Assembly (NCBI GenBank): GCA_017550145.1
Contig: JAFZQG010000022.1
Coordinates: forward strand, 1-45,811
Length of the DNA: 45,811 bases
Direction: 5' to 3'
Origin: Erysipelotrichaceae bacterium
GTDB taxonomy: Bacteria > Bacillota_I > Bacilli_A > Erysipelotrichales > Erysipelotrichaceae
Position 1 is the first letter of the stretch, and each line of letters begins with the position of its first letter. Positions 1 through 8,842 of this stretch are shown piece by piece. The notes below the pieces were generated by a model, which did no database searches, was not told where the DNA came from, and worked only from the letters and a program-made list of their open reading frames with translations. The position numbers were made by a program, and so were the translations under genes.

Positions 1-2
1 CA

Positions 3-1166
3 TACTCGCTGACAAAGCATGTTGATTTGTTGGTTGAGGATATCACGAAGTCGATTTCTAATACCATAAAAGAACAGGTTGTTCTTCCTGCTTTTAATGA
101 ATATGATCCAAAGAAGAGTGTAAAAAATAGAATCGAAAAAGAAGTTGAAACGGAAGTAAACAACAAAATGAGCAAGATCGGCGAGGATTATAAACAGACA
201 GTCAATATTGCTCAAGTCGAACATGATAGAAAGATCAACGAAGCAGAAACGCAAGCAGAGATAAAAATAGCAGATGAAGAGTTATCAAAGAAAATGAATG
301 AAGCCATATCTGCTTTCCAATCCGGAATACAGGATATAACAAAAGAGATTATTCAGAATAAACCGGAGGAGATTGTTTTAAAGCTGGAAAAGAGCAAGAA
401 AGAAGAAGAAAAGAAATCGGTTGAAGATTCAATTCGTGATCACTTAAGAGGTTTCTCAAGAACAATTCCTAGCTTTGTCATGGCTTATGGCGATGATAAT
501 CTAACACTGGCTAATTTTGATGAGTATACAGAGGATGATGTGTTCCACGAAGTTACCAGCATTACTGAAGATGAGTTCAGGTTCTTAAGGGACGGTGGAG
601 ATATTGTCAATCCAAAGACCGGCGAGAAAGAGCATTTCGATGGCCATTTATTTGATGAGACAGTATTCAATGATTCGATCAAAGAATTCTTGCGTATCAA
701 GAATAAACTTGCAAATTATTTTGATGAATCTCAGGAAGAAGATATCTTTGATTACATTCCGCCTCAGAAAACCAATCAGATCTATACTCCAAGATGGGTT
801 GTAAAGATGATGGTAGATAAGCTTGAAGACGAAAACCCAGGGTGTTTTGATGATCCGGATAAAACATTTGCGGATCTATATATGAAATCAGGACTGTATA
901 TTACGGAGATTGTAAAGAAATTGTATAACAGCGAAACTATAAAAGCTGCATATCCTGATGATAAAGAAAGATTAAGGCATATCTTTACAAAGCAAGTATA
1001 TGGAATGGCTCCTACAAGGATCATCTATCTGATTGCAACAAACTATATACTTGGATTTGATGAAAGTCTTAAGCTTGAAACCAGCAACTTTGTCGAAGCA
1101 GATGCTGCAGAAGCATCGAAAAAAGGCAATCTTGATAAACTGGTCAACAAGTATTTCAAGTCATAA
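3..1166 (+). CDS. C-terminal part of a helicase/N6-methylase-like restriction protein (5' partial)
   Basis: The frame is open to the left edge of the window, so the true start lies upstream and the TTG at 27 is only an internal possibility. The visible N-terminal half is charged and coiled-coil-like. The segment beginning QIYTPRWVVKMMVD (about codons 250-310), followed by DLYMKSGLYITEIVKKLY, resembles the methylase core of large fused DEAD-helicase/methylase restriction proteins. In it, the usual SAM motif (D-P-x-x-G-S-G) is replaced by DLYMKSG. No NPPY catalytic motif follows, so the methylase fold may be degenerate. An intrinsic terminator follows the stop, separating it from the next operon. 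Family membership is recalled from pattern and not searched; the helicase part would lie outside the window. Confidence 0.6.
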   Translation, partial: YSLTKHVDLLVEDITKSISNTIKEQVVLPAFNEYDPKKSVKNRIEKEVETEVNNKMSKIGEDYKQTVNIAQVEHDRKINEAETQAEIKIADEELSKKMNEAISAFQSGIQDITKEIIQNKPEEIVLKLEKSKKEEEKKSVEDSIRDHLRGFSRTIPSFVMAYGDDNLTLANFDEYTEDDVFHEVTSITEDEFRFLRDGGDIVNPKTGEKEHFDGHLFDETVFNDSIKEFLRIKNKLANYFDESQEEDIFDYIPPQKTNQIYTPRWVVKMMVDKLEDENPGCFDDPDKTFADLYMKSGLYITEIVKKLYNSETIKAAYPDDKERLRHIFTKQVYGMAPTRIIYLIATNYILGFDESLKLETSNFVEADAAEASKKGNLDKLVNKYFKS

Positions 1167-1176
1167 ACTCATAAAT

Positions 1177-1232
1177 AGTGGTAAATAGTGAAAAATATTA
1201 CGCAAATATTATTGATATATTACCACTTTTTT
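1177..1232 (+). terminator. Terminator after the methylase-like gene
   Basis: Arms AGTGGTAA (1177) and TTACCACT (1220) enclose a loop that contains a second AAATATT stem, and a run of T follows. It lies directly after the stop at 1166. Confidence 0.6.
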
Positions 1233-1246
1233 GATACTCTTTAGGT

Positions 1247-1471
1247 ATGGAAAATAAGAAGAACAATTTCAAAAGGGTTGCTGAAAACAGAACAAACAAG
1301 ATCATTAATATGATTTCATTATTAGGCAATCTTGATAATACCTCCTTCTATGAATATACGGACGAAGAGGTCGAAGCGATTTTTAATGCGATCCAGACCG
1401 AACTGGATAAACAACACGAAAAACTAATAAAAAAGAACAACAACGGTAAGAAAAAGAGGTTTGAATTGTAA
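1247..1471 (+). CDS. Small conserved protein at the head of the GHKL operon (74 aa)
   Basis: This is a short, highly charged protein with a central LLGNLDNTSFYEY segment and the lysine-rich C-terminus KKKRFEL. It has no signal peptide or membrane segment. I recall similar small proteins (KRxAExRxNK...LGNLxNxxxYEYT) in mobile and defence regions of Firmicutes, but no function is known to me. Its stop codon overlaps the start of the next gene by one base (TAATG), so the two are probably translationally coupled. It may be a DNA-binding accessory or antitoxin-like subunit; that is speculation. Confidence 0.65.
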   Translation: MENKKNNFKRVAENRTNKIINMISLLGNLDNTSFYEYTDEEVEAIFNAIQTELDKQHEKLIKKNNNGKKKRFEL

Positions 1472-4275
1472 TGGGTAATCTCTTTTTTAAGCTTACAAAT
1501 TCATCGGAGAAGTATACTGAAGAATACCTGAGTTCATTAATCGAAGAAATCTTGGAAAAGAATTCTGATGTTTCACCAGAGTATCTAATTGGATGTATCC
1601 GGCCATATTATCCTAATGTAGCTATCAACTATAGTGCTTTTTGCGAGTTTGTTTCTGAAAAGTATGGAATCAGCAAACAAAGGAAAAGCAGAATCAATTA
1701 TTTCTTCAAATTGCAGAACACAGCTGAAGAATATACAGAGAAAGCACTTATTGAAAGAATAGATTCTTTTCTTCAGGATTCACCAAAATCGGTTGAAGAA
1801 ATAATTAAGAAGCTTGAGGATACATATTCCTGCAATATCAACCATTCAGCAGTTAAACAACTCATCAAAAGAAATTACTCAGTAGTTAGCAAGCTGGTTC
1901 TTCCTGTAAAACGGAAGAATAGAGACGATAATAAGACGGCTGACATTAAAGAAGCAAAGAAGACCGGTAACGAATTTGAAAACATGCTGAAAAAGATGGA
2001 GTACTTATCTTTTATTGGTAGTAATGTTCTAAGAAACAACGAAGATCTCTATAGGCAGTTATTTAATACCATAAATCAAGAGCACTACATAATAACTGAT
2101 GCTGTTCTTCTTGTTATGTCCATCGTTAAAAAACAGGAGCTACTGGATCTTGATTCATGCATCGATATTTGCATTGATATAGACAACAATATTGATTATT
2201 ACACTGATATTTTGTCCGATTCTGTAAACAGAATCGATAAGAGCAATTCAAATCTTAGCTGTTCGACCTACATCAACAATACATTCATTCTGCAATTACT
2301 TGGTACGCAAGACATCAAAACTGTAGGCGATATTATCAACTCAAGAATAGATAATCTGATTGTATCCTTTTCCCCTGATCTTCTGGGGTGTATTGGAGAA
2401 ATTGATACAATTTCTGAGTCGATTACATCTTTTACTGTAGATGCTATTCAAAAGGTGTTCAATGAGGCCTTTGATGAGAGAACATTGGAAATACTTTATA
2501 GAAGAAACGGATTCTTAACAGGCGAAAGTGAAACCCTGGAAGCATTAGGAAGCCGGTATGACCTTACCAGAGAAAGAGTGAGACAAGTCGAAAGTAAAGG
2601 CAACCAGAGAATAAAAGCATTCTCCAGATCTTTAGAACAATCCGTAAAAATGTTTTTCAGGATGCATATAAACGAAGAAGGATTTTCATATAGAACACTT
2701 CATGAAATTTGTGATGATGTTGAAGATCCTACCCTTGTATACAATGCTTGCTTACTCTTGCATCATATGAATATAAATTATAAATATGATCATCGATATA
2801 GTTTGGTTTACGATACCGATATTATTGAGATCAGCGACATTGAAAAAATGGTAGAAGACAAATACGGAAAGTTGATGACTCAGAAGCAATACAACAGTGC
2901 TACCGATCTTGAAAAAGAAATTATAGATAGTATTTATTCGATCTATGGTAAAGATCGAAATATGTACAGACTAAAGAGATTCAACAGAACAAGTTATCTT
3001 GTTGATCTGATTGCGGAATTGTTTTCACAGGGATATGGCTTATATAGTGATGAAGATTATGACAGACTTATCAGCGAATACAAGAACCGATTAGGTGAAG
3101 AAGTTGAAATACCATCAAAACCAGCAATAAGAGGTCTGTTGGGCAGAGATATCTTCTGTCTTTATGACAGAGGAAAATATATGCTCAGAAGCGAATGCGG
3201 AGAGATACCTGTAGAGATCTTGGAAAGAATAATTGAATTTATACATAATCATTTGCCTATGGTCGATTACGATTCAATATACACTACTTTTGAACATGAA
3301 TTAAATTATATCGGTATCAACAACAAGTACCACATGAAAGGATTGTTGGACCCGTTGCTTCCAGAAGATCTAACTACACGAAGGGATTATATTACCACTG
3401 CAGAAAATCAGATTTCATCTACTGAAGCAAGGAAACAGTATATGAGAAGTTTTGAGGGCCCGTTTACTCTGAACGATCTTTTGAAAAAGTATCCGGGTGT
3501 AAAACCATACGTTTTCAATTTCCTGTTATATGAAGAAGGAAAAAATGGATTAATTCAGATCGATACACAGAAATATATATATTCCGATCATGCAGCAATA
3601 ACAGAAGATCAAAAAGAAAGATTAAAAGAAATAATTGAGAATCTATTCGAAACCAATAAGACCAGGATACTATCATCACGAAAAGTCTACGCAAAATTAA
3701 GAATATCCTATCCGGATCTCCTTCAAGAATTGGATGTTGTTACAAATCAATATGCGATGTTCTCTGTCATAAAATATGCACTTGGAGATGAGTATTATTT
3801 TGATAGACCATTTATTTCTAAAGATGCATTCGATGAAAAAGGAATTACTACAAAAGGTCTGATTGTCAATTACGTAAAATCATACGAAATAATTGATTAT
3901 GATTTATACAAGAATTATTGTTTGAAGATGAATATCCCGTTCATGTATACATTCATGAGCTTAGTTGACGAACTGCAGGACGAATATGTTCAACTTGACG
4001 GAAGGAGAATAATACGTAAAAGTGAATTGAATCTATCCGATAAAACAGTAAATGAAATAAGACAGATCTTAGAAATGATATTTGGGCGTACTGCTGAAAT
4101 CAATACAGCATCATTTACTGGCTATGCATTATTACCGCAAATAAAATACCAATGGAACAAACATGTATTTGCAGGTATAGTAAGAAGCTATTTAAGCGAT
4201 ATATGTGAAGTTGAAAATATTATGAAAGGTGCTTTATCAGAAGCGATAGATTATAAGATCAGGAGGTATGAATAA
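1471..4275 (+). CDS. Large protein with alpha-CTD-like and sigma region-4-like DNA-binding domains (934 aa)
   Basis: Residues 5-70 and 78-142 look like a tandem duplication: both start FFKLxNxxExYTE and continue with matching helices. Residues about 271-300 (LLGTQDIKTVGDIINS) resemble the helix-hairpin-helix of the RNA polymerase alpha C-terminal domain. Residues 333-385, with ETLEALGSRYDLTRERVRQVE at 354-374, closely match the helix-turn-helix of sigma region 4. The remaining 550 residues are alpha-rich and unrecognised. It has no sigma region 2, so it is not a complete sigma factor and more likely a promoter- or DNA-recognition component. It overlaps its neighbours by one base on both sides (TAATG), tying it to the GHKL ATPase. 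Confidence 0.75.
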   Translation: MGNLFFKLTNSSEKYTEEYLSSLIEEILEKNSDVSPEYLIGCIRPYYPNVAINYSAFCEFVSEKYGISKQRKSRINYFFKLQNTAEEYTEKALIERIDSFLQDSPKSVEEIIKKLEDTYSCNINHSAVKQLIKRNYSVVSKLVLPVKRKNRDDNKTADIKEAKKTGNEFENMLKKMEYLSFIGSNVLRNNEDLYRQLFNTINQEHYIITDAVLLVMSIVKKQELLDLDSCIDICIDIDNNIDYYTDILSDSVNRIDKSNSNLSCSTYINNTFILQLLGTQDIKTVGDIINSRIDNLIVSFSPDLLGCIGEIDTISESITSFTVDAIQKVFNEAFDERTLEILYRRNGFLTGESETLEALGSRYDLTRERVRQVESKGNQRIKAFSRSLEQSVKMFFRMHINEEGFSYRTLHEICDDVEDPTLVYNACLLLHHMNINYKYDHRYSLVYDTDIIEISDIEKMVEDKYGKLMTQKQYNSATDLEKEIIDSIYSIYGKDRNMYRLKRFNRTSYLVDLIAELFSQGYGLYSDEDYDRLISEYKNRLGEEVEIPSKPAIRGLLGRDIFCLYDRGKYMLRSECGEIPVEILERIIEFIHNHLPMVDYDSIYTTFEHELNYIGINNKYHMKGLLDPLLPEDLTTRRDYITTAENQISSTEARKQYMRSFEGPFTLNDLLKKYPGVKPYVFNFLLYEEGKNGLIQIDTQKYIYSDHAAITEDQKERLKEIIENLFETNKTRILSSRKVYAKLRISYPDLLQELDVVTNQYAMFSVIKYALGDEYYFDRPFISKDAFDEKGITTKGLIVNYVKSYEIIDYDLYKNYCLKMNIPFMYTFMSLVDELQDEYVQLDGRRIIRKSELNLSDKTVNEIRQILEMIFGRTAEINTASFTGYALLPQIKYQWNKHVFAGIVRSYLSDICEVENIMKGALSEAIDYKIRRYE

Positions 4276-6194
4276 TGGAAGACATTAGATGGAGATTCCC
4301 GGGCAACAATTACACTGCGGATAACGGTTTAGATACCGCAGATATGGAAACCTTCAAAAAGGATGCTATTTCCTCTTTGGCAAGAGAAGTTTGCCAGAAC
4401 TCAATAGATGCAAAAAATAACAGTATTGAAGGTCCGGTGTTCTTAGAATTTCATTCCTTCGAAGTAGATAGAGGTAACATCCCTGACATTGATGACGTTG
4501 ATAAACAGATCGATGCATGTATTGATACCTGGAGCATGAATGCCAAAATCAAAAAACAGTTATCAGTAATGTCTGATCAGATCAAGAAAGATAAAATCGT
4601 TTGTCTACGTATCAGTGATTTTAATACTACTGGACTGGTCGGTGTTTATGGAGGAGACAATACCCCTTGGCATTATTTGGTGCATGGCTCAGGTCTTTCC
4701 GATAAGAGTGCAACCAGTGGAGGATCTAAAGGTATCGGTAAGTTCGCCACCTTTGTTACATCTCATTTTAATTCTGTTTTCTACTCTACCAGAACCATTA
4801 AGAATGAATCAGGGTATGAAGGTATCTGCAAACTTTGTTCAGCAAAGCAAGAAGGAACAACTGAAAAGACACAGGGTATCGGTTATTATGGCAACAACGA
4901 CAAGAACGAACCTATAAAGGGTGAGTTCATGTTAGATCCAAATTTCAGAAGATCAGAAAATGAATATGGCAGCGATATCTTTATTATTGGTTTCAAATCT
5001 CCTGATGGATGGAAAAGAGATATCATTTCAAAAATACTAGATAGCTTTATGGCTGCAATCGTGTTTGATTCTTTGAGAATCAATGTTGACGGTATAGAAA
5101 TAAATTCTGAAACATTGAAAGATGTTGTATTCAATGATCTCTATATCAACAAAAACATGAAGAAGAGCATCGTCTCTCAATATATGCTGTTAACTGATAC
5201 AGATCACAGATATGAAGATACAATTACTGTCCAAGAGTATGGAAACGCCCATTTATACTTAATGGAATTTTCGGGTGAAGATGAACAATATGCAACAAAC
5301 AATTGTGTAATGATTCGATATCCTTATATGAAAATCAAGGAGCTGAATAGAATATCTTCCCTTCCTTGTAGTGCACTATGCATCATTGAGAACAATCAAT
5401 TGAATACGATACTTAGGAATGTCGAAAACCCACAGCATACTAACTGGGAATTCAATAGAATTGAAGATCCTTCTGAAAAGGCTGAAGTACAAGCAATTTA
5501 TAAAGATCTGCTTGATCAGATTAGAGATAATATCACAAGACATTTAGCAAGCAGTGATGATACAAAAACCGATTTGGAAGGCGCTGGCGAATATTTGCCT
5601 ATAACGGAAAACGATGATAAAAAGAGTAAAAATGAAGGTCAAAAAAAGATTATTGATAAGCCAAATATTCGAAAGAATAAAGTTAAAGCAAAAAGCATCA
5701 ATATGAATGCTTCAATTGAAGATCCGACCGGCAATGGTGTTGAAGTTGATTTCCTGAACACAAACGACGAAGGAGAAGAAGAACAGGTAGTTCCTTCCGG
5801 AAATAATAAAGGTGGTGGTGGTTCTTTGCATGGTGATAACGAAGAGCATGGCGATCCTGATCCAAATGGTCATATTGGGTTGAAACATGCCGAATTAAGA
5901 GGAATGTCATATCTGTTTTATTGCAAAAATAAAGCCAGCAAAGAATATGGTGTATCATTCTCTTCTGATTTTGATGAAGAAGAAGCATATTTCGAATTAT
6001 ATGCGGTTGATGATGCCGGAGGAAAAGATCAAGTATTCTTTGATGAGTGCTTTATCAATGATATGCAAGTTGAACCAATTAACGATAGTATTCTTAAATT
6101 AAAACTTCAGAAAGGTGAAAGATACAATATCCTAATAGTTACCGATCAGGAAGATTTATTCAGTGGGGAGGTCAAGGTATATGCGTATAGGTAA
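4275..6194 (+). CDS. GHKL-type ATPase (MutL/MORC/Hsp90-like), 639 aa
   Basis: The Bergerat ATP-binding fold is readable. The N box is SSLAREVCQNSIDA (E38 is the likely catalytic base; N42 binds Mg). The G1 box is LRISDFNTTGL (D115), and the G2 lid is GGSKGIGKFAT (149-159). The middle (about 230-400) could be the S5-like transducer. Residues about 430-530 form a low-complexity acidic and glycine linker, followed by a small C-terminal beta-rich domain. GHKL ATPases of the MutL/MORC class are known in restriction and defence operons, where they act as ATP-driven DNA clamps. The context (sigma4-like protein before, two unknowns after, methylase-like gene upstream) fits that. RBS AGGAGG at 4261. 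Confidence 0.8.
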   Translation: MEDIRWRFPGNNYTADNGLDTADMETFKKDAISSLAREVCQNSIDAKNNSIEGPVFLEFHSFEVDRGNIPDIDDVDKQIDACIDTWSMNAKIKKQLSVMSDQIKKDKIVCLRISDFNTTGLVGVYGGDNTPWHYLVHGSGLSDKSATSGGSKGIGKFATFVTSHFNSVFYSTRTIKNESGYEGICKLCSAKQEGTTEKTQGIGYYGNNDKNEPIKGEFMLDPNFRRSENEYGSDIFIIGFKSPDGWKRDIISKILDSFMAAIVFDSLRINVDGIEINSETLKDVVFNDLYINKNMKKSIVSQYMLLTDTDHRYEDTITVQEYGNAHLYLMEFSGEDEQYATNNCVMIRYPYMKIKELNRISSLPCSALCIIENNQLNTILRNVENPQHTNWEFNRIEDPSEKAEVQAIYKDLLDQIRDNITRHLASSDDTKTDLEGAGEYLPITENDDKKSKNEGQKKIIDKPNIRKNKVKAKSINMNASIEDPTGNGVEVDFLNTNDEGEEEQVVPSGNNKGGGGSLHGDNEEHGDPDPNGHIGLKHAELRGMSYLFYCKNKASKEYGVSFSSDFDEEEAYFELYAVDDAGGKDQVFFDECFINDMQVEPINDSILKLKLQKGERYNILIVTDQEDLFSGEVKVYAYR

Positions 6195-7089
6195 AAGATT
6201 ATTTCCATATCCTGTTCTTAATAGCGAGAAAGTCTATTCTCAATATAAAGAAAGCAGCTTTTCACTTTCTTATGAAGATGGTATATCCGAAGACAAACAG
6301 TTCTATGAATTGAATAATCTGTATTGTGACATAAACAGCGATTTGCTGACAAGACTTATAAAAGACGATAAAGCGGAGATCGTATGCGTTATCGAATGTC
6401 CGAGCACCATGTTTAGGCAGAAGTATATTCTTCCTTTGGAAGGAATGGATCTTTCGATCCCTCTTACGGATTTGAATAATAAGGTCAATGTATCAGCGTT
6501 TGTTGTCGCAAAAGAAGAAATAAATAATTATCAGTCTGATGATTTCTTAAGCGGTTATGAAGATATATCATTTACGATTGAAAAACACGATATTCTGGCA
6601 GCTGATGATGGTTTTGTAAATACTATTGACTTTGATGATTTTGAAGATAACAAACAAAAGTCTATTTTCCTTGTAATAAAGGATAAAACCATCACTGATG
6701 GTACAATGCGAGTTGAATATGATTCTGATAAGATCACCATATGCCTTCCGGAAAAAGAGTGGAACGAATATGATAAAACGAAACGTATATCCAAATTCGA
6801 AAGCTTGTACTTTTCTGTAATCGCCATTCCAGCTTTGGGATATGCACTATCTTGTTTGCAGAGAAACGATCCATCTGTTGATATTCTTAAAATCGATTAT
6901 AGATGGTTCAACTCTTTCGCTACAGCATACAAAAACTATCATGGTGAGGAACTGACTGATGATGTATTTATTAAAATGAATACCAATTTGGAATCTCAGA
7001 TGGTGCTGAATAATCCTGTTACTAAAGCTGTTGATCAAATATTTGGATTTACAATCGGATTAAACGGAGGTGATGATAATGTTGATTAA
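6181..7089 (+). CDS. Unknown operon protein, 302 aa
   Basis: I chose ATG 6181, giving MRIGKRLFPYPVLN, because GGGGAGG (6165-6171) lies 9 nt upstream. The GTG at 6163 would place the start before that site. The gene overlaps the GHKL ATPase gene by 14 bases in another frame. It looks soluble, with mixed alpha/beta composition and an acidic middle (TIDFDDFEDNKQ). I see no known motif. The spacing and overlap imply stoichiometric co-expression with the ATPase, so it is probably a subunit of the same system. Confidence 0.7.
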   Translation: MRIGKRLFPYPVLNSEKVYSQYKESSFSLSYEDGISEDKQFYELNNLYCDINSDLLTRLIKDDKAEIVCVIECPSTMFRQKYILPLEGMDLSIPLTDLNNKVNVSAFVVAKEEINNYQSDDFLSGYEDISFTIEKHDILAADDGFVNTIDFDDFEDNKQKSIFLVIKDKTITDGTMRVEYDSDKITICLPEKEWNEYDKTKRISKFESLYFSVIAIPALGYALSCLQRNDPSVDILKIDYRWFNSFATAYKNYHGEELTDDVFIKMNTNLESQMVLNNPVTKAVDQIFGFTIGLNGGDDNVD

Positions 7090-7837
7090 TATCAAGATGA
7101 TGACCGAAGAAGCATATAAAACACTTCAGAAGAATTATAAAGAAGTATATGAAAACATAAAAAATCATCCGTCAGATGCCTCTTGGTTAGAATCATTCCT
7201 AGGTTTTGAACCATATGAGGAAAAGAAGTATACGATTGAAGATTTTACTCTTGATTATTCCGAAAACTATGATGATGTCCGTTTTAATAATGCAGTAACA
7301 ATATATGAACATCTAAAGGAATTGCCAAGATACATTCTATGCAACAACAGGTTTTGGGCTTGGGTAACTTTTGATTTATCATATAAACAATCTATAGCAT
7401 CATTAGCATTAAAATCTGATTCAATTGTCAAAAACTGGTGGTTGATCGGACAATCAAGACGAGATCTGATGCTCGGCGTTTCATCAAGAAACTTCTTTGA
7501 AATAGAAGTATCCGTAGATAACAACGCAGAGAATAAATATGAACTGCCAGAGTATTTGTTTAATTCAATTGATGAAATGTACAGGGCACTGACTTTCAGA
7601 AACATCGGTATGTTAAAGCATATATCTTTACCATATATTAGAGTTCAGAAAGATTATGAACAAACAAACAATTATAAAATGATCAAGCCTATTTCCAGAT
7701 CGCTGATTAAAGAAGCATCCAAATTAGGAAGCGTTATGTTGATTGATACTTTGAATGAAAGAGAAGTATATAATTTCCTTTACCCAAAATTAGTCAAGAT
7801 TGTAGATAAAAAATTGTTAGCAGATGACAGTCGATAA
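7079..7837 (+). CDS. Unknown operon protein with DUF-like alpha-helical fold, 252 aa
   Basis: I prefer ATG 7079 (MLINIKMMTEEAY), which is 8 nt after GGAGG at 7066; a GTG at 7070 is also in frame. It overlaps the previous gene by 11 bases. The N-terminal half has WLESFLGFEPYEEKKYTIEDF, then an aromatic stretch (CNNRFWAWVTFDLSYKQS, WWLIGQSRRDLMLGVSSRNFFEIE) that looks like a conserved core. No function is recognised. This is the last gene of the overlapping operon; the next gene is set apart and lacks a strong ribosome site. Confidence 0.7.
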   Translation: MLINIKMMTEEAYKTLQKNYKEVYENIKNHPSDASWLESFLGFEPYEEKKYTIEDFTLDYSENYDDVRFNNAVTIYEHLKELPRYILCNNRFWAWVTFDLSYKQSIASLALKSDSIVKNWWLIGQSRRDLMLGVSSRNFFEIEVSVDNNAENKYELPEYLFNSIDEMYRALTFRNIGMLKHISLPYIRVQKDYEQTNNYKMIKPISRSLIKEASKLGSVMLIDTLNEREVYNFLYPKLVKIVDKKLLADDSR

Positions 7838-7862
7838 GTAGTAGAATTACATGTTTTGAAAA

Positions 7863-8804
7863 ATGAAAATAGAAGATATTAAAATCGATTTGACTCCACA
7901 AGAGGTTAATGAGCAATCATGGAATAAGGAACAGTGGATAAAAGATAATCCTGTTAATTATTTTAAGTTTTTAAGAGTTTTGCAGCTAACAAATAACGGA
8001 TTAGTTATAAATGAAATAATGAAAACCGTTTATCGAATTACAAGATTATATCTTCCAAATATCCTGTATAAGTATTATTCATTATCAAATGATCATGAAT
8101 TAAATGAAAAGAAGTTTGATACTCTCTTAAACAAAAGAATATTCATGTCAGACTTAAAAGATTTTAATGATCCTTTTGACGGAAAAGGATACTTTTATTT
8201 ATCTGAAGAATTGGCAAAGATAGATCAACTAAAACAATGTAACGGAAAAATTATTGATGATTTTTCCAGTTTTACTAAATGTACATCATTGACATCTAAT
8301 GGTATCAATTCAATGCCGATGTGGGCTCATTACGGCTCGAATCATACTGGTTTTTGTGTTTCATATGATATGAACGATAAAGAAAACATTGATTTGATAT
8401 CTAATTCGTTTCCTGTTCAATATATTGATGAGAGAATTGATATAACAAGCATGATGAAAGATTATATGAGTAAAATATGCAATCAAATAGCCTCTCAAGA
8501 TTCATTAGAAGGAAACAAAATCATAATAGATGATCTTTCTTTAGTATATATGAGCATTCTATTTACAAATTTGAAGCACCAAACATGGAGTTATGAAAAT
8601 GAATTTAGATGCATAATAGGATCTAATGCTCCAGGAGTGCCATTCATAAACGCTAAACCAAAAGAGATATTTATTGGGATGAACTGTGACTTTGATAGCA
8701 CAACTAAACTGAAGTCAATAGCAAACCATTTAGGTGCCGAGGCTTATAAAATGACATTTGATGAATACAATGAATCTTATAATTTGATACCTGTATTACT
8801 ATAA
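7863..8804 (+). CDS. DUF2971 family protein, 313 aa
   Basis: Residues about 70-290 carry the DUF2971 signature: LYKYYSLSND at the start, RIFMSDLKDFNDPFDG, then MPMWAHYGSNHTGFCVSYD, FPVQYIDE, and HQTWSYENEFRCI near the end. The biochemical role of this family is not known to me, but members are frequent in phage-defence and other accessory regions. There is no clear Shine-Dalgarno before ATG 7863, and the A+T-rich composition matches its neighbours. It lies 25 nt after the operon and may be co-transcribed by read-through or be an independent cargo gene. Confidence 0.8.
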   Translation: MKIEDIKIDLTPQEVNEQSWNKEQWIKDNPVNYFKFLRVLQLTNNGLVINEIMKTVYRITRLYLPNILYKYYSLSNDHELNEKKFDTLLNKRIFMSDLKDFNDPFDGKGYFYLSEELAKIDQLKQCNGKIIDDFSSFTKCTSLTSNGINSMPMWAHYGSNHTGFCVSYDMNDKENIDLISNSFPVQYIDERIDITSMMKDYMSKICNQIASQDSLEGNKIIIDDLSLVYMSILFTNLKHQTWSYENEFRCIIGSNAPGVPFINAKPKEIFIGMNCDFDSTTKLKSIANHLGAEAYKMTFDEYNESYNLIPVLL

Positions 8805-8842
8805 ATTATTATTCCGTTATAAAATGATAATAAAGAAACAAT

